Assembly (NCBI GenBank): GCA_003254925.1
Contig: QANZ01052775.1
Location: 1-64,000, forward strand
DNA from: Chamaecrista fasciculata
Taxonomy: Eukaryota > Streptophyta > Magnoliopsida > Fabales > Fabaceae
DNA length: 64,000 nt
Reading direction: 5' to 3'
Shown: in pieces, positions 48,401-60,467 of the stretch
Numbering within the stretch: position 1 is the stretch's first letter
Layout: each line of letters opens with the position of its first letter
Made by a program: the position numbers and the translations under genes
The notes under the pieces: model-generated
What the model saw: the letters and a program-made list of their open reading frames with translations, nothing else
Database searches by the model: none
Told to the model about the DNA's origin: nothing

Positions 48401-50519
48401 TCACACACATCACATGCACATGTATGCATGATTATAATAGAGATCAGTATCAATTATATCTCAAATGTTAGCTTAATGCCAATTATGCCCCTAAATTAAT
48501 TATATGAATGTCACGTGGTCATTTTTTATTAAGAAAATGATGGAATTTGGCATCAAGGTGAGATTGAGTCAAATGTACTTGTTAGAGTACAATTAAAAAA
48601 ATTAAGATATACTTAAAATTTATCTTATAATTTAGGGATGGTAAAAATGTTTTTGCCTAAAAGTAATAAATGGTTTATCACATTAACATTCTCTCAACTT
48701 AATTGGATCGTGAAGATAATAATACTGGAATTCAACAGATTAATTAACTCAACATAAACATAAGAGATTCAAAGTTAAATACCATTAATGATTAAATTAT
48801 GGAAAACGTGGGACACAAACAATAATTCTGATCTACTGTATAATATATGATAAGGAAAAATGAGATCTTCAAATCATGTTTTTCTAACTTTTTCTCAGTG
48901 ATTGGACAAAATTAGCAATCATGCATTAACTTGGAAATCCTTAATTGTCCCTACACATCAAAGGCTATATAATTTCACTTAAAATCTTAGTGTCTAACCA
49001 GTACTTAAGCATGCCATCTATCATCTATCATATATATACATAACAAGCATATATATATATATATATATAATGAAATTATGAATGATTTCACATGACTTGC
49101 TTGAGCTACCACCATGAAATGATGATGCCAGGTGCTGGTGGTAACCAGTATATATAATTATAATGAAAAAAATTGGGAGAAGATAAAGGTATGTATATAT
49201 TAATAGAGGGTAGATTAATGTAAATAAATATATATTGGGTTTCTATTAGATCTCCATGCTCCAAACCTTTTTGAATTTTGAGTGCTTGCAAATTGCAATA
49301 AAATATTTAGCAATGCTCCAACTTTTTTTTGTCCTGAATAGCAATTCTCTATTTGAAATAGAATATATATTACACATTGTGATTGTAACTCCGATTATTA
49401 AATTGCACAGAAGCTTTTGTATTTATTTTATTTTTCCTTGTATTTTTGTTATTATTATTATTATATGACACAAAATAGGCAAAAAGGTTTTGAGCTTTAT
49501 ATCAAACAAATTAATCAGTTTATAATTCGCTTAGTCCTACTTTATCTTTTCTAAAAATTTCTTATTATCTGACCAAAAAGAAAAAAGAAATTAAGGATAG
49601 AAATTATCTAATTTTACTTAGAGAAATCACAAAAGTAAATCAGACGTGAGATACTAAAATGGGGAATATCATGAAACACTGTTATTGCAAAGTCATTAGA
49701 GTTTTGTTTTTTATGATAAATATACCCTCCCACAAATTAATAGAGTCAGCAATTAAATATAGACAGACCCATAATAAACAAATACATATATTACTAAAAA
49801 GGTATATTATTTAAGAGACTTACATGCTGACCACTGAACTCTTGAAAAAATTAAATAGACACACAACATTGTTGAGATTTTTTTAATCAATTCCCACTAA
49901 ATTGATCTAAATATTATTATTACTATTACTATTTTATTTGGCTCCACTATTACAGATTGTGCCTTTTAGTGATATGGCCATTAAGAAGAGTGTCTATTGG
50001 CACCCACATCCTCCCATGCTTGTTTGCTATATTCCTGATAAACAACTCACAAACCACTAAGCCCTATGCTTTATTATAACTATTTCTTCTAGAATGTGAT
50101 GTCAAGTGTAAGTTTACAAAATTGACATGTCTGAATAATATAATAGTAAATCCCAATAAAAAGCATTCCAAAATGTATCTTTCTCTTCATCAAATATTCC
50201 CACTCTTTTATCTTCAAAATTTTATTTGGTTAAATTTGTCTTCTACTACTCACATCCCTATCAGTCTCTCAGTGGAGTGGAATGCCAAGTCAATGGGTCA
50301 AATCCAACATATCATTTAGCATATAAAAACAAACACCATCAAGCCAAAAAGTAGTTTAAAATTAATTACCATAATGGAAATCTTAATCACAATTAATGCA
50401 GCAAGGTTTGAATTAATGATCACTCCAATATTGTTTTTGTTAGTTTTGTTTATGTATGTATATACAAAATGTATCTTTCAAGCATGCTCTTTAGTTCCTT
50501 TTCCACATATCATGCGTGA
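48401..50519. other. AT-rich spacer, no gene
   Basis: Only AT microsatellites (49042-49068) and ordinary AT-rich DNA. No open frame longer than about 70 codons and none gene-like. Confidence 0.6.
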
Positions 50520-50880
50520 TTTAAAAATGTGATCTATGAACATATTGACACATTAAATTCTTAAAATTATATGATACAATAATATATATATATATATATA
50601 TAAATATATTGTGATTCCAACAATTGATATAAAATGAAGAGATATTAAAAAAACAAACACATCTATCATCTGAGTCTAAGTCATGTCCAAGTCTAACAGT
50701 GTTCAAATTGTATCTCATTCGTGTCCAAACCAAGAAAAATGATTAAAAATATTACCCCATAAGGACGTGTAACACGTGTTGTACACGTGTCCCACGTTTA
50801 TCCATGTCCGACATGTGTTGGACAACATTTAGACACGCTATTCAAATCCAGTGTCAATGCTTCATAGATTGTGATCGGTT
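50520..50880. repeat. 'TGAAGCATGGACACT' family repeat
   Basis: Contains 'gacacgctattcaaatcc' and 'agtgtcaatgcttcatag' at its right end, the complement of the end at 60559. The acgtgt-rich segment at 50763-50820 is part of it. Confidence 0.6.
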
Positions 50881-53230
50881 TTGGCCATTTCTTGAAGCCA
50901 AAACTATATGATTAATAAAGCACCATCTTAATTGATGAACATCTCTCTGTTGATTTCCAAATGAAACTACTTTCTAGAACTTGTAGAACATATAATTTAG
51001 GGCTTAGAAAATGAGAATATATATATATATATATATATATGAGCAGAGAAAATTATAAGCGGTATAGATCCACTAATAAATAGACACATACACATATCAA
51101 AGTGAATTCTAATTTCTAAGAACTTAGCATGCCTACATGTATGTACATAATTAACTTGTTACTCTTAAACAGATTAAAGAAAAGCTATGATGGGTGAATT
51201 AAACTTTTTGCATAACTAGTCTTATAAGGAAGTATTGGTCCCCTCAAAATTAGTGAACTAGCTAGCTTCTGAGGTACATTTTGTTTTTCCCCCCAAAGAA
51301 ATTTGAAATAATAAGAATAGTAATCATCATGCTTAGAGTTTTAAAATAAGTAAAAGGTGAAAAGATATGAGAAAGAAAATGCTTCTATGACCTTCTTGGC
51401 TTGAAAAGAAAGAAAATGGGGTTCAATATGCAGCGGAAGTGGGTATAGTAAGGAGTAATAAGTGCAATGATGAAGCTTTAAAATCTTACCACATCCACAT
51501 CATCTTCCTCACCAAGAAAAAGAAAAAGCACAATTTACTATATATAATAAAAGATTACAGGAGCCACAGAGCCCTAGATGTTGGCTTAATTGTGCTTCAT
51601 ATATATATATAGACCTACTATATTTTCATTTTTAATGATCCAATTTGAATCACTAAATCTATTCAGTCAATGGAAGCGACTGTTAGGTATATGGAAAAGA
51701 AATTCACCAAAAAAAAAAACTTTCAAGAAAATGTTGATACAGAGTTAATTTCTTTTCTGCAAGTACTAGCTAGTTTATTATCACACAAATACCAAAATCA
51801 CTATCAAAGCGGAATAGGTTCAAATGCTATGTAGTATGGTATTGATTAAGTAAGATTCAGTTTCAAGACCTTGTGAATACAATTATTCTCATTAAGAGAT
51901 CCTCTCACCACAACTAGATGCACAGAATGGGTTGTATCTGGATTAATCAAGACAAAGCCTCGAAGACCGGACATACAACCAAAAACAAAAAACCGAAATC
52001 ACTTTGGTAAAACTGAAACAACATAGCATTTTGTGTAAACTTCTTTCCTGATATATAATTTTCAATCTTTATATGATGTAATTCTAAATCTATTGCTCAA
52101 ATATGAACCAACCTTCTTCTTCCTCTTCGTCTTCTCAGGTCCAGTGATTTTGTTGTAAAGAAAACGTGGCTGAACTTCAGATAGAAATGAACAGAATAGA
52201 CACATACAAAAAAAAGGTTTACAGACTGCACTTCTCTATTTGGGATACAATCATATATTTAAAAAAATGGTCAGTTTTTCCTGATCTCCTCTCATTGTTT
52301 CACCTCATTTCAAGGCTGTAATTAATGAGGGAAATTACAAGTATAAGGTGTTCTCTCTAATACGTATTATGACAAAAGAATTTTTCATTTATTTATTCAA
52401 TAACATTATACTTTTTTTTCTTCTTTTTCTAACATTAATTTTCTGATTTTTAGTTCATACATATCATGTCTACAAGATTCTGTATTAACTTTTGATAGAT
52501 CGAACCAGAAGCATCTACAAGATGGCACCAAAAGCGAGCACCTAGCTAGATGATGGCATAGGTTATGTCATAATGGAAAATATATATATCATCAATTCCT
52601 GTTTTTTACTTTCTAGCTATTGACCATTTTAAATTTTAGCTTTGGTAAAGTAAAATCTGCAGTTAACTAGCTGTACTAAAAGCTCATAGGAAACCCTATT
52701 ACCATGGTCTTTGTTTTTAATTATAAATCCTTTTGAATGCATTAACTTCCACAATTAACCTTCTATTTATTTTTGCCATTGCAGCAGCATCATAATCACC
52801 ATCTGAATTAGATCTTATGGATCTCTGTATTAATTAAATTAACACTACACGCATTCATATACCACTTGAAAGGAAAAAAACACAATTATACTTATCTATT
52901 CTAATTTTTACTTTCAGACTTGTAATTTTCTCTCTAATCTGTTAACCATAATAAAATAGAAAAATAAATAAATTGATTAATTAATTAGAAAGTATAATGA
53001 AATATATAAAAAAAGATTCTAAACAACTTGAAGTGTGCTAGCTGCATGCAAATATTATATATCCACAGACATACTTCAATATATATTTCAATATATATTC
53101 CAAATCCAGTTCAGGTGATACCAATACACATATTAAAGTATAATTCTTTGTTATATATAAACTATTACTATGATACATGAGTATTGTAATTAATTAGATA
53201 TCTTCTCTAATTCTGAGTCACTTCATGCTC
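50881..53230. other. Spacer upstream of MIR164
   Basis: AT-rich, with a (TA)n tract at 51018-51040. At about 51790-51975 a SINE-like piece (tggattaatcaagacaaagc, ctcgaagaccggacatac) resembles the 3' end of Au-type plant SINEs. No protein gene seen. Parts may be MIR164 promoter. Confidence 0.5.
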
Positions 53231-53366
53231 GAGGCTCTATCTGCTGAAGTAACTTCACGGTAAAATGTGGATTTCTAACACAAGAAAATGCGATTGCTAG
53301 CGCTAATAAATAACTTTCTAGAGCTAAAACCTGTATTTTACCATGAAGTTATTTCAATGGATCCTC
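53231..53366 (+). other. Unassigned stem-loop, possible small-RNA precursor
   Basis: 53243-53270 (tgctgaagtaacttcacggt, aaaatgtgg) pairs with 53331-53357 (ctgtattttaccatgaagtt, atttca) in a nearly continuous stem with an outer GAGG/CCTC clamp (53231-53234, 53363-53366) and a loop of about 60 nt. No MITE-type ends or target duplications are seen. I do not recognise a known miRNA in it. Lies about 480 bp before the MIR164 hairpin. Confidence 0.5.
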
Positions 53367-53390
53367 TTTAATTTCCTCACGTTCATAGGG

Positions 53391-53399
53391 TATATAAGG
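53391..53399 (+). promoter_or_regulatory. Candidate TATA box for pri-miR164
   Basis: TATATAAGG sits about 460 bp upstream of the hairpin base. A second candidate, TTTATATATATCC, is at about 53459-53471. Choice between them cannot be made from sequence. Confidence 0.35.
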
Positions 53400-53848
53400 A
53401 ATTAATTCAGATCACTCTGTAGGGATGATGAGTGAGTGAGTGGAGTGAAGTGGTCCTATTTATATATATCCTTTCTAGCTTGTGAAAAGCTGTTGAATTG
53501 GGTTGCAAACTTAAGAGGTCCCACAATGCACCAACTAAGCATTATAATTTCAAATTTTTCTCCCTCTCTCTCTCTCTTCTATGCCCACCATTACCCATCT
53601 TTCTAAGCACCCTCTCTGTGCCTCTTTTGCTATACAAGACTAGCTAGCAGCTTGTAGCATTTAAGAGATGCATAAGGTCATAAATATATGAATGTCCGAA
53701 AATTCACCCTCTCCTAGCTAGCTAGCAAATATAGGCCTCTATATATGATCTGCCTACCTTTCTTTCTTTGTTATTATCTTCTACTCTCTCTCTCTCTCTC
53801 TCTAGCTAGCTATTGTCTTGTGTTTTGTGAGAGAATTAAGATTTTAAG

Positions 53849-53997
53849 AAGGTGCATGTTGAGCAAGATGGAGAAGCAGGGCACGTGCAATTCTCGCTCA
53901 TCTGCTCAACCACATTCATTCTGCCTCACCAATGCACTCAAGAGCAGTGAGTTGGTCTTTCATGTGCCCGTCTTCCCCATCATGACCATAGCACCTT
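53849..53997 (+). ncRNA. MIR164: MIR164 microRNA precursor
   Basis: The 5' arm carries the exact 21-nt miR164a-type sequence at 53869-53889 (TGGAGAAGCAGG, then GCACGTGCA). The 3' arm at 53961-53981 (CATGTGCCCG, then TCTTCCCCATC) is a classic miR164 star. The two pair at 16 of 19 positions (one G-U) and leave 2-nt 3' overhangs at both ends, as Dicer-like cleavage requires. The lower stem closes with AAGGTGC (53849-53855) and GCACCTT (53991-53997). The loop is about 70 nt. miR164 guides cleavage of NAC-domain mRNAs (CUC1/CUC2, NAC1, ORE1) in organ boundaries, root branching and leaf ageing. The primary transcript probably starts upstream, after a CT-rich stretch (53786-53804). An open frame at 53745-54059 runs through the hairpin and is not considered a protein gene. 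Confidence 0.95.
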
Positions 53998-54274
53998 ATA
54001 TATATATATATATATATATCTATAGCATCTGCAAATGCTCATGTTCTGTGCAAGTTTAAGTACTACTACTTGACATGCACCAACCGATATAATAAAGAAA
54101 GATTTGTGATACTCCACAATCCACATCCACACTGAAGGTGAGTACATATATATACTATGACTTTCATTATATATTATCTTTAGTATTCTTCCATTCCATC
54201 TGTTTTTCTTACGCATGATATGCCTTCTGTATATATTTGGGATAATTAGCAAGATATATTATTGGAATTTGGGA

Positions 54275-55247
54275 AAATATTGGATAAAGCATATACAATT
54301 TGAACTTGTGAGATTTGAAAAGATCATGTGGGAAAACGTTGGTTAAACTATTTGATTATGTTATGACCATAGTATAGAATATGACATATACATATAGACC
54401 TGCAGGAGGTGCATGTTCACCATTATATAAACCTGCAGGAGGTGCATGAACATAACAAATTCAATATAACAAAACCAACCAAATGTTGCATAAACATATC
54501 AAAGCTAAAATTCTAAGCTGGATGTTAATTTTGATGTGGAAAAACCCAAATGTTGCATAAAATTAAAAATAACCTAGTTAGTACTTCCAATCATGGATCG
54601 TTAGCTTTATTTGGCTTCTAGACGTTCTTAAAAATCACAAAGAATTCACATGTTAATTTATGAAATAATGAATTTGTTACAAGATAGTTTTTTTAGTATT
54701 TTTACAACTCATACATATTTATATTAATTCTTAAAAACTAAAACTCAATGTTTATCTAGGAGAACAACAATATATCAAATCATAAAACAAGTTAATTATT
54801 AGTTTAGTCCTAAGAGAACCATGCAAACACTGTAGCAACATCATTATCTAAAAGATATCAATAGAAGTGATTGTGAAGGTTTGAATCTAGATTTGGATCC
54901 AGTTTTCGCACAAAGCAATATCCTTTGATAGCAACTCATCAGCATATATTATGTACAGAAAATGTCGTTCTCATTGACGCACTATTGAAGTTGCCTCATC
55001 TTCAATAAGTTTTTTTGTATGTTTTATTATTGAAAACGACCTAAGTGGTAGATGAGTCAGTACACAGCTCATTTATCCTCCTCTCAAAACAGAACTAAAT
55101 TGTTAGGTGCACTTAAAGGACTAATTAATATTTTCTATAATATCTCTTTTCTCATCATCATCTTCCCTCCCCTTTGTCAGAAATTAGATAGTAAGTACTC
55201 TTCAATTCAGCTCACAGAAAAAGCTTTTGATCAAACTTTTGGAATGA
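54275..55247. repeat. Segment repeated at 62995-64000
   Basis: Starts 'aaatattggataaagcatat' and runs with few differences against 62995-64000; the distal copy has about 33 extra bases near 63440. It contains an internal short repeat, two copies of 'cctgcaggaggtgcatg' at 54400-54448. No gene. The DNA between MIR164 and 54275 shows nothing further. Confidence 0.95.
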
Positions 55248-56838
55248 GTGATAATATATATATATATATTTATGTATATACTACATATGTATCTTTGTAT
55301 ATGTTTTGGTATATCTAGCAATTACACAGCTAGACTTTCAATTTCACTTTGGTTCCTCTCACGTTTCAAATCCATCCTGCTGTCTAATCCTTCAGACTCT
55401 GAACCTTGATTATATGTTAATTAGTGAATTTAGCTAGGGAAGTTTAATGATATGTCATGTCATTAGATAGGTTAGCTAAGTCAGCGACTCATTAAGGAGG
55501 GATTAGATTACTGAATGAATTTGAAATATGAGGAACAAAATGAGAATGAAAATTTGTTGACCAGTACTTGAAAAAGTAGTTTATTTGCATCTTAGCCACA
55601 CATCTTGTCTTTATGTCTAATAAGACCAATTATGTACTCGGGCTAATCTTTAAGAAGAATGTAATGTTGTTTGCATATGTATATATATACATATACGTGG
55701 CATGTAATTGCACATGGGGTAATGGAGACAATTGAATAGAATAGTGACAACAGATTTAGCTTTCATTTTCATGTCTTCAATTAAGATGCCACTTTTCTGA
55801 TAAGACTCATCTTCTCACTAACATTTTTTGAACTATAGTGCAGTTTATTTCCATTAAGACCCAACAATTATTTATGCCATTTTATTGCTATATGGGTGTC
55901 ACATGATGCTTGTGTCCGCTCAGTGATTAACTCACATCACATGCCTATGTGACAACAAGTTTCTCTATTTTTTCTTTTGCACGGTACTAAGGAGCGTGTC
56001 CTCTTATTATCTTGTCTCACCATAATCAGTAATAATTAACCTGTGAGGCCTGATTATAAATTAAAACAGTTTCTCACTAGCTAGGAAGTTCCTTTGCATC
56101 GACAAACTCAGTTATTATACATTATTTTGTGAAATAGTGATCCTCTAAAGTTTTTTTATGTATAGTTTTTTATTAAATTTAGGAAAAATATGGAATAAAA
56201 AATTGATTTTCATGCAAATTCTTAACATTCAGTTTTTTTTTGTTGTGTTGTAAAGTATTTTAGAGGATTCATTTCCATGCTCTTCCATGGAATATTAATT
56301 ATTTTTATTTTTCAGATTTTATATGAATCTAAACTCTCTATTCATTTACAAACATATATACTCTTCCATGTTTTAGTTACCCTTATATATACATATATAT
56401 ATATATAGCAAAACGGCAATACCCTTATAAAGAACCAGCAAATCCTTTTTTTCTTTCATTTTTTGGAAAAAGGAATCAAATCTTAATTAATATGAAAAAT
56501 GGAATATCCCTGAAGTAAAGAGAGACTTTATTGGGCTTTAATATTTGTATGCTTAACTAAGCAGTCAGTCACCTCAAGAGTCAGGACATAGAAAAGTCGA
56601 AAGTGGAAGAAGGTAGACAGATTAGTGCTAATCATGTGTTAGAATGATAACCATTAAATGACATCGCCAAAATCTCTACCTTCTTCTCAAAGATTAGAAT
56701 GTATGTTTTTAAAGTATCTATATTTTTTAAAAATAAATTGGAATTATAATTCATACATACATGTTTAATAAAAAAAAATGGTGGCTCAGTACTCGAGGCT
56801 TCCGCTAAATGAGGTATGAGGAGGGTCAAGATGTATGC
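55248..56838. other. AT-rich spacer, no gene
   Basis: Nothing recognised apart from AT microsatellites. Confidence 0.6.
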
Positions 56839-56882
56839 GTTAGGTGTTTTGTCCATTCCTGTCTCTAGCCAAAAAAAAAAAA
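56839..56882 (+). mobile_element. 44-bp retroposed 3' end with poly(A) and 11-bp TSD
   Basis: GTTAGGTGTTTTGTCCATTC, CTGTCTCTAGCC and an A run are flanked by perfect 11-bp duplications AAGATGTATGC (56828-56838, 56883-56893). This is the signature of target-primed retroposition with extreme 5' truncation. The 3' end matches the retroposon at 44299-44510. Confidence 0.85.
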
Positions 56883-56893
56883 AAGATGTATGC

Positions 56894-58374
56894 AATCTTA
56901 CCCTTACTTTGCAGAGAGACTATTTTCAGAATTTGAACCCATGACCTCTTGATCACCCGGATTTTAATATTCGCATTAAATACAATATAACATTTTTAAT
57001 TATACCTAAATATTAAAGCTTTTATTGTGTAATGATATTTATATTTAGTTGCATTTTGTATTTTGTAATCAAGTTTCAACTATTGAAGAGTAAAATATAT
57101 CATATTCCAAATATTTTATACATGTATAGTAGCAAAATTGGCTTAGATATACACGTGGGAAAGCACTAGTCTGTGTAATCAAATGCTCCCATGCTCATCT
57201 GTAGCAACTTTTCACAGCCAAGTGAGTTGGGCAATTCACAAGTGATATTTCTCCATAATAACCAATATCAAAAAATAAGTAAATAAATGCCCTGCTGTTA
57301 CCCACCTTTCTTCCCTTTGTTTTATTTTATGCAGCCAGAAAAAAATAAATAAAAAAGAAGCTGGTAAGTTGCAAGGTGCCACGGTAGGGAATATACGAAA
57401 ATCACTTTCACAGGATTTTCTTTTAAGTTTTTTAAGAAAAAAATTATATTAACTTTAGATAGGCTTCATGTGGTTCAATGTTTATTTCTCTAAATTTTAG
57501 TGGAAAGTTAACAGTGAAGGGGGAACTAAAATGCTAAAGTGTAAACTACATATTTAGTGAAGGTTAAAAAAACCTGATTATATAATAGTGGGACTAAATA
57601 GAATACATACAAAGAGGCTACACTCAAGAGTTTATGGGACCTTCAATCAGTTTCAGAGCATGCTTAACAGCCAAACATGTTTCACAATATCTTACTTATA
57701 AAAGCATTTAAGTATGTCATACCTTGTGATATTGTGCTTTGTTTGGCCTTTATTTCCCTATAGATTATATGATCTGGCAATGTATGATCTGATCCTCCAA
57801 TGAACCTGAAAGAATAACGTAGTCTTGATGCCTGGAAATTTAGGCCAATTTTCTAATACAGAAATAGCATCTCAAGTGCCTATATACTCATTAAAACGCG
57901 TAAATAAAAATATGACGATTCAGAAGCAAGTTTCTACACAGGCATTTCATCAAACAGTTCATCTGCATTCACATTAATTGGGTTGCGCAAGCAGATCTCT
58001 ACATCCTTATAAGTTTCCACTCTAAGTAATTCTTCTACATGAAACATTGATCTACAGTTCTATAACAAATAATTAGATTCTGTTCAAAATCTCTGTTTCC
58101 AGATTGATTGGCAGAGTCACAATAACGAAGAAATAATTCGAACGGACGCACCTGATTCCTGCGCTTGGAATTTCTACGATAGTGATTAACAATTAACATC
58201 ATTGACCCGTGATTTCAAAAGCACGGCCATTATTATGAACAAAATAGCCAAAATTGTTTCGGATGTTCATAAGTATTGAGCATTACGAGTTGAAATTGAA
58301 TCCAAATCGATGTCTCATAGATACGTATGATACAAGTTTTGGTTTCAAAGGAGTGTACTCAAGTATGACCAGAC
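56894..58374. other. AT-rich spacer, no gene
   Basis: No gene, RNA motif or element end recognised. The frame at 58254-58442 runs into the hAT element and is not supported. Confidence 0.55.
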
Positions 58375-59187
58375 TAGACCTGATGCTGGTCCCAAAAGCC
58401 CGTCCAATCCGAGTAGCCCCACCCGACAAAAACACAATATGAGCCCGAAAATTAAAGCCTAAACAAAAAAGGGTCCGAATTTAAAGAGGCCGAATATTAT
58501 CCGGGCCGTGCTCGAGCTTCTTTTCAAGTCCGGCACGAAAGCCCGAGCCCGAATAATATATATATATTTTATAATTTTAAGTAAAATATATTATAAAATG
58601 TACATCTATATTATTATATTGCAAAGTAATTAATGTGTATTATATAATATATAATATATAAATTTTGTAGGACAATGTGAGTTTAAAGAAAAATAAGATA
58701 ATTGTATATATTGTATTGTAAAATAAAATATTTTATAATTCATAAAATACAATATCTATTGTATATAATATAATTATTAATTAATCTATATATGAGAGTT
58801 AAAAAAAATTAAAATTAAATATGAGTAGAAAATAACTAAAAACACTTCATACAAAATGATGTTTGTTGGGTAAACTTGATAACTTTATAAGTTATGAAAT
58901 TTAAATTGTTTGAATTGTAACTTAAATTTTATTGTATGATTCTTTTATGCATAAATTAGGGAATATAAAATATGAAATGAAATATTTAATTAAATGATTA
59001 TATAATTTTGAAAAACTAAAAAAATTTAAAAAAAATGAGTCTGAAACGGGCTTATATTCGTTAAAAACGGACCAAGCCCAGCCCGAATAAAAACGGATTC
59101 GGGTCTAGGTTCCGGCCTACTTTTTAAGTGTTATTACCCCTAAAGCTCGGCTCATATTTTAGCGAGCCCGACCCGCTATCAGGTCTA
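58375..59187. mobile_element. hAT MITE with perfect 8-bp TSD
   Basis: TAGACCTGAT and ATCAGGTCTA termini; GACCAGAC on both sides (58367-58374, 59188-59195). Arms are rich in 'agcccga', 'cgggc' motifs; centre AT-rich. No transposase. Confidence 0.9.
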
Positions 59188-59309
59188 GACCAGACCAATG
59201 AATAATATTTTGGCCCAAACATAAAAGACCAGTGAAAATAATATAGACCCACACTCCTCTTCCACAAACAAATGAACAATAATTAAAAAAATGTAATTAA
59301 ATTTAAAAT

Positions 59310-59624
59310 GCAAAATTACATTAACACCTCCTAAGTTTTAGTTTTAGGTTAGGGGTAGAAAATGACCAAGTTGACAATGAGGCCCCTAGACTTTTCAATT
59401 GTGCTCACTTAAGATTCCTGAGTTATAAAATTTGACAGACAAACTCCTTGAGCTTTCAATTTTATTCACTTAAGACCGTTGAGTTTTTAAAAAAAATGAG
59501 GTCATTTAGGGGCCTTAAGTGAGCAAAGTTGAAAGTTCAGGGAACCTAACTATCAAATTTTAAAACTCAAGGGTCCTAAGTGAGCACAATTGAATACTCA
59601 GGGAGTCTTAATGCAATTTAGCCT
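59310..59624. mobile_element. Fold-back MITE, 'TTGAGTTT' family, 9-bp TSD
   Basis: Arms 'aaaattacattaacacctcc' and 'gggagtcttaatgcaattta' pair, with three inner units 'ctcacttaag...gagtttt'. ATTTAAAAT flanks both sides (59301-59309, 59625-59633). Related to 11942-12376. Confidence 0.75.
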
Positions 59625-59763
59625 ATTTAAAATAAAAAATAGATAATTAAAAGCGAAATGGATCCTGTAGAGTTCATTCCTCTACATTTCTTATGGAGTA
59701 GAGAGAGAAAGGAAGAGAAAAGAAGAGAGATAAAGAGAAAATATGGATTTGCATATTTTTATT

Positions 59764-60342
59764 GGCAAAACACCCTTTCGTGCCCCTAACGTTTACAACA
59801 ATTTTCAGTTATGACCCTAACGTTTCATTTGTGTCAGTTGTACCCCCAATGTGAAACGTTAGTTTCAATTATGCCCCCAATTTCAATCATCCACAAAAAA
59901 AAAACACCATTTTCGCACGATTTGAGCTTGATTTTGATCAGATTTCATATGGGCTTTAATTTTCGGACATCACAAACTTGTTTCATTGGATCAATTTCAA
60001 AGATTAAGCTCAAAGTAGCCCAAAATCTGAAGAAAATCGGACCCGATGAACCCCAAAAAGGACCAAAACGAAATGCAACAAAACGAAGCATTTTTCTCAA
60101 AATTTTCATGTGCAAAATGATACTTAGGAGCCGAAAATGAATACCCATAAAATCATTTATCAAAACAAACTCAAATGAACACGGATCGAAGCTCAAAAGT
60201 TCTGAAAAACGGTACACTAACGAGGGTGGGGGCATAATTGAAACTAACATTTCACATTGGGGGCACAACTGACACAAATGAAACGTTAAGGGCATAACTG
60301 AAAATCACCGCAAACGTTAAGGGCACAAAAGGGTGTTTTGCC
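59764..60342. mobile_element. Fold-back MITE (Mutator-like) with 10-bp TSD
   Basis: GGCAAAACACCCTTTCGTGC and complement of GGGTGTTTTGCC bound it, with TATTTTTATT on both sides (59754-59763, 60343-60352). Arms hold 'cctaacgtttca' units. The inner third (59890-60225) is not palindromic. Open frames on both strands (59811-60140, 59945-60295) share arm-derived residues and are not genes. Confidence 0.85.
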
Positions 60343-60467
60343 TATTTTTATTTTATGAATTTCATGTTTTCTCTCTCTTCTTCTTCCTTTTTCTCTCTAA
60401 CTCCACAAGAAATGTAGAGAAAGGAACTTTAGAGGATTCAATCCTAATTAAAAGATAAATAAGAGAA

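Noticed and set aside
50763-50820. ACGTGT-rich cluster as an ABRE/G-box enhancer
   Set aside because: It is part of a dispersed repeat also found at 44710-45482 and 60559-60768, and no gene adjoins.
53745-54059. 104-aa open frame in the MIR164 region
   Set aside because: It runs through both arms of the miR164 hairpin and then a TA microsatellite (YIYIYI); its composition is dictated by the hairpin and CT-rich leader.
59811-60295. Two overlapping open frames on opposite strands with similar N-termini
   Set aside because: Both derive from the inverted arms of one fold-back MITE; the apparent similarity is the palindrome.
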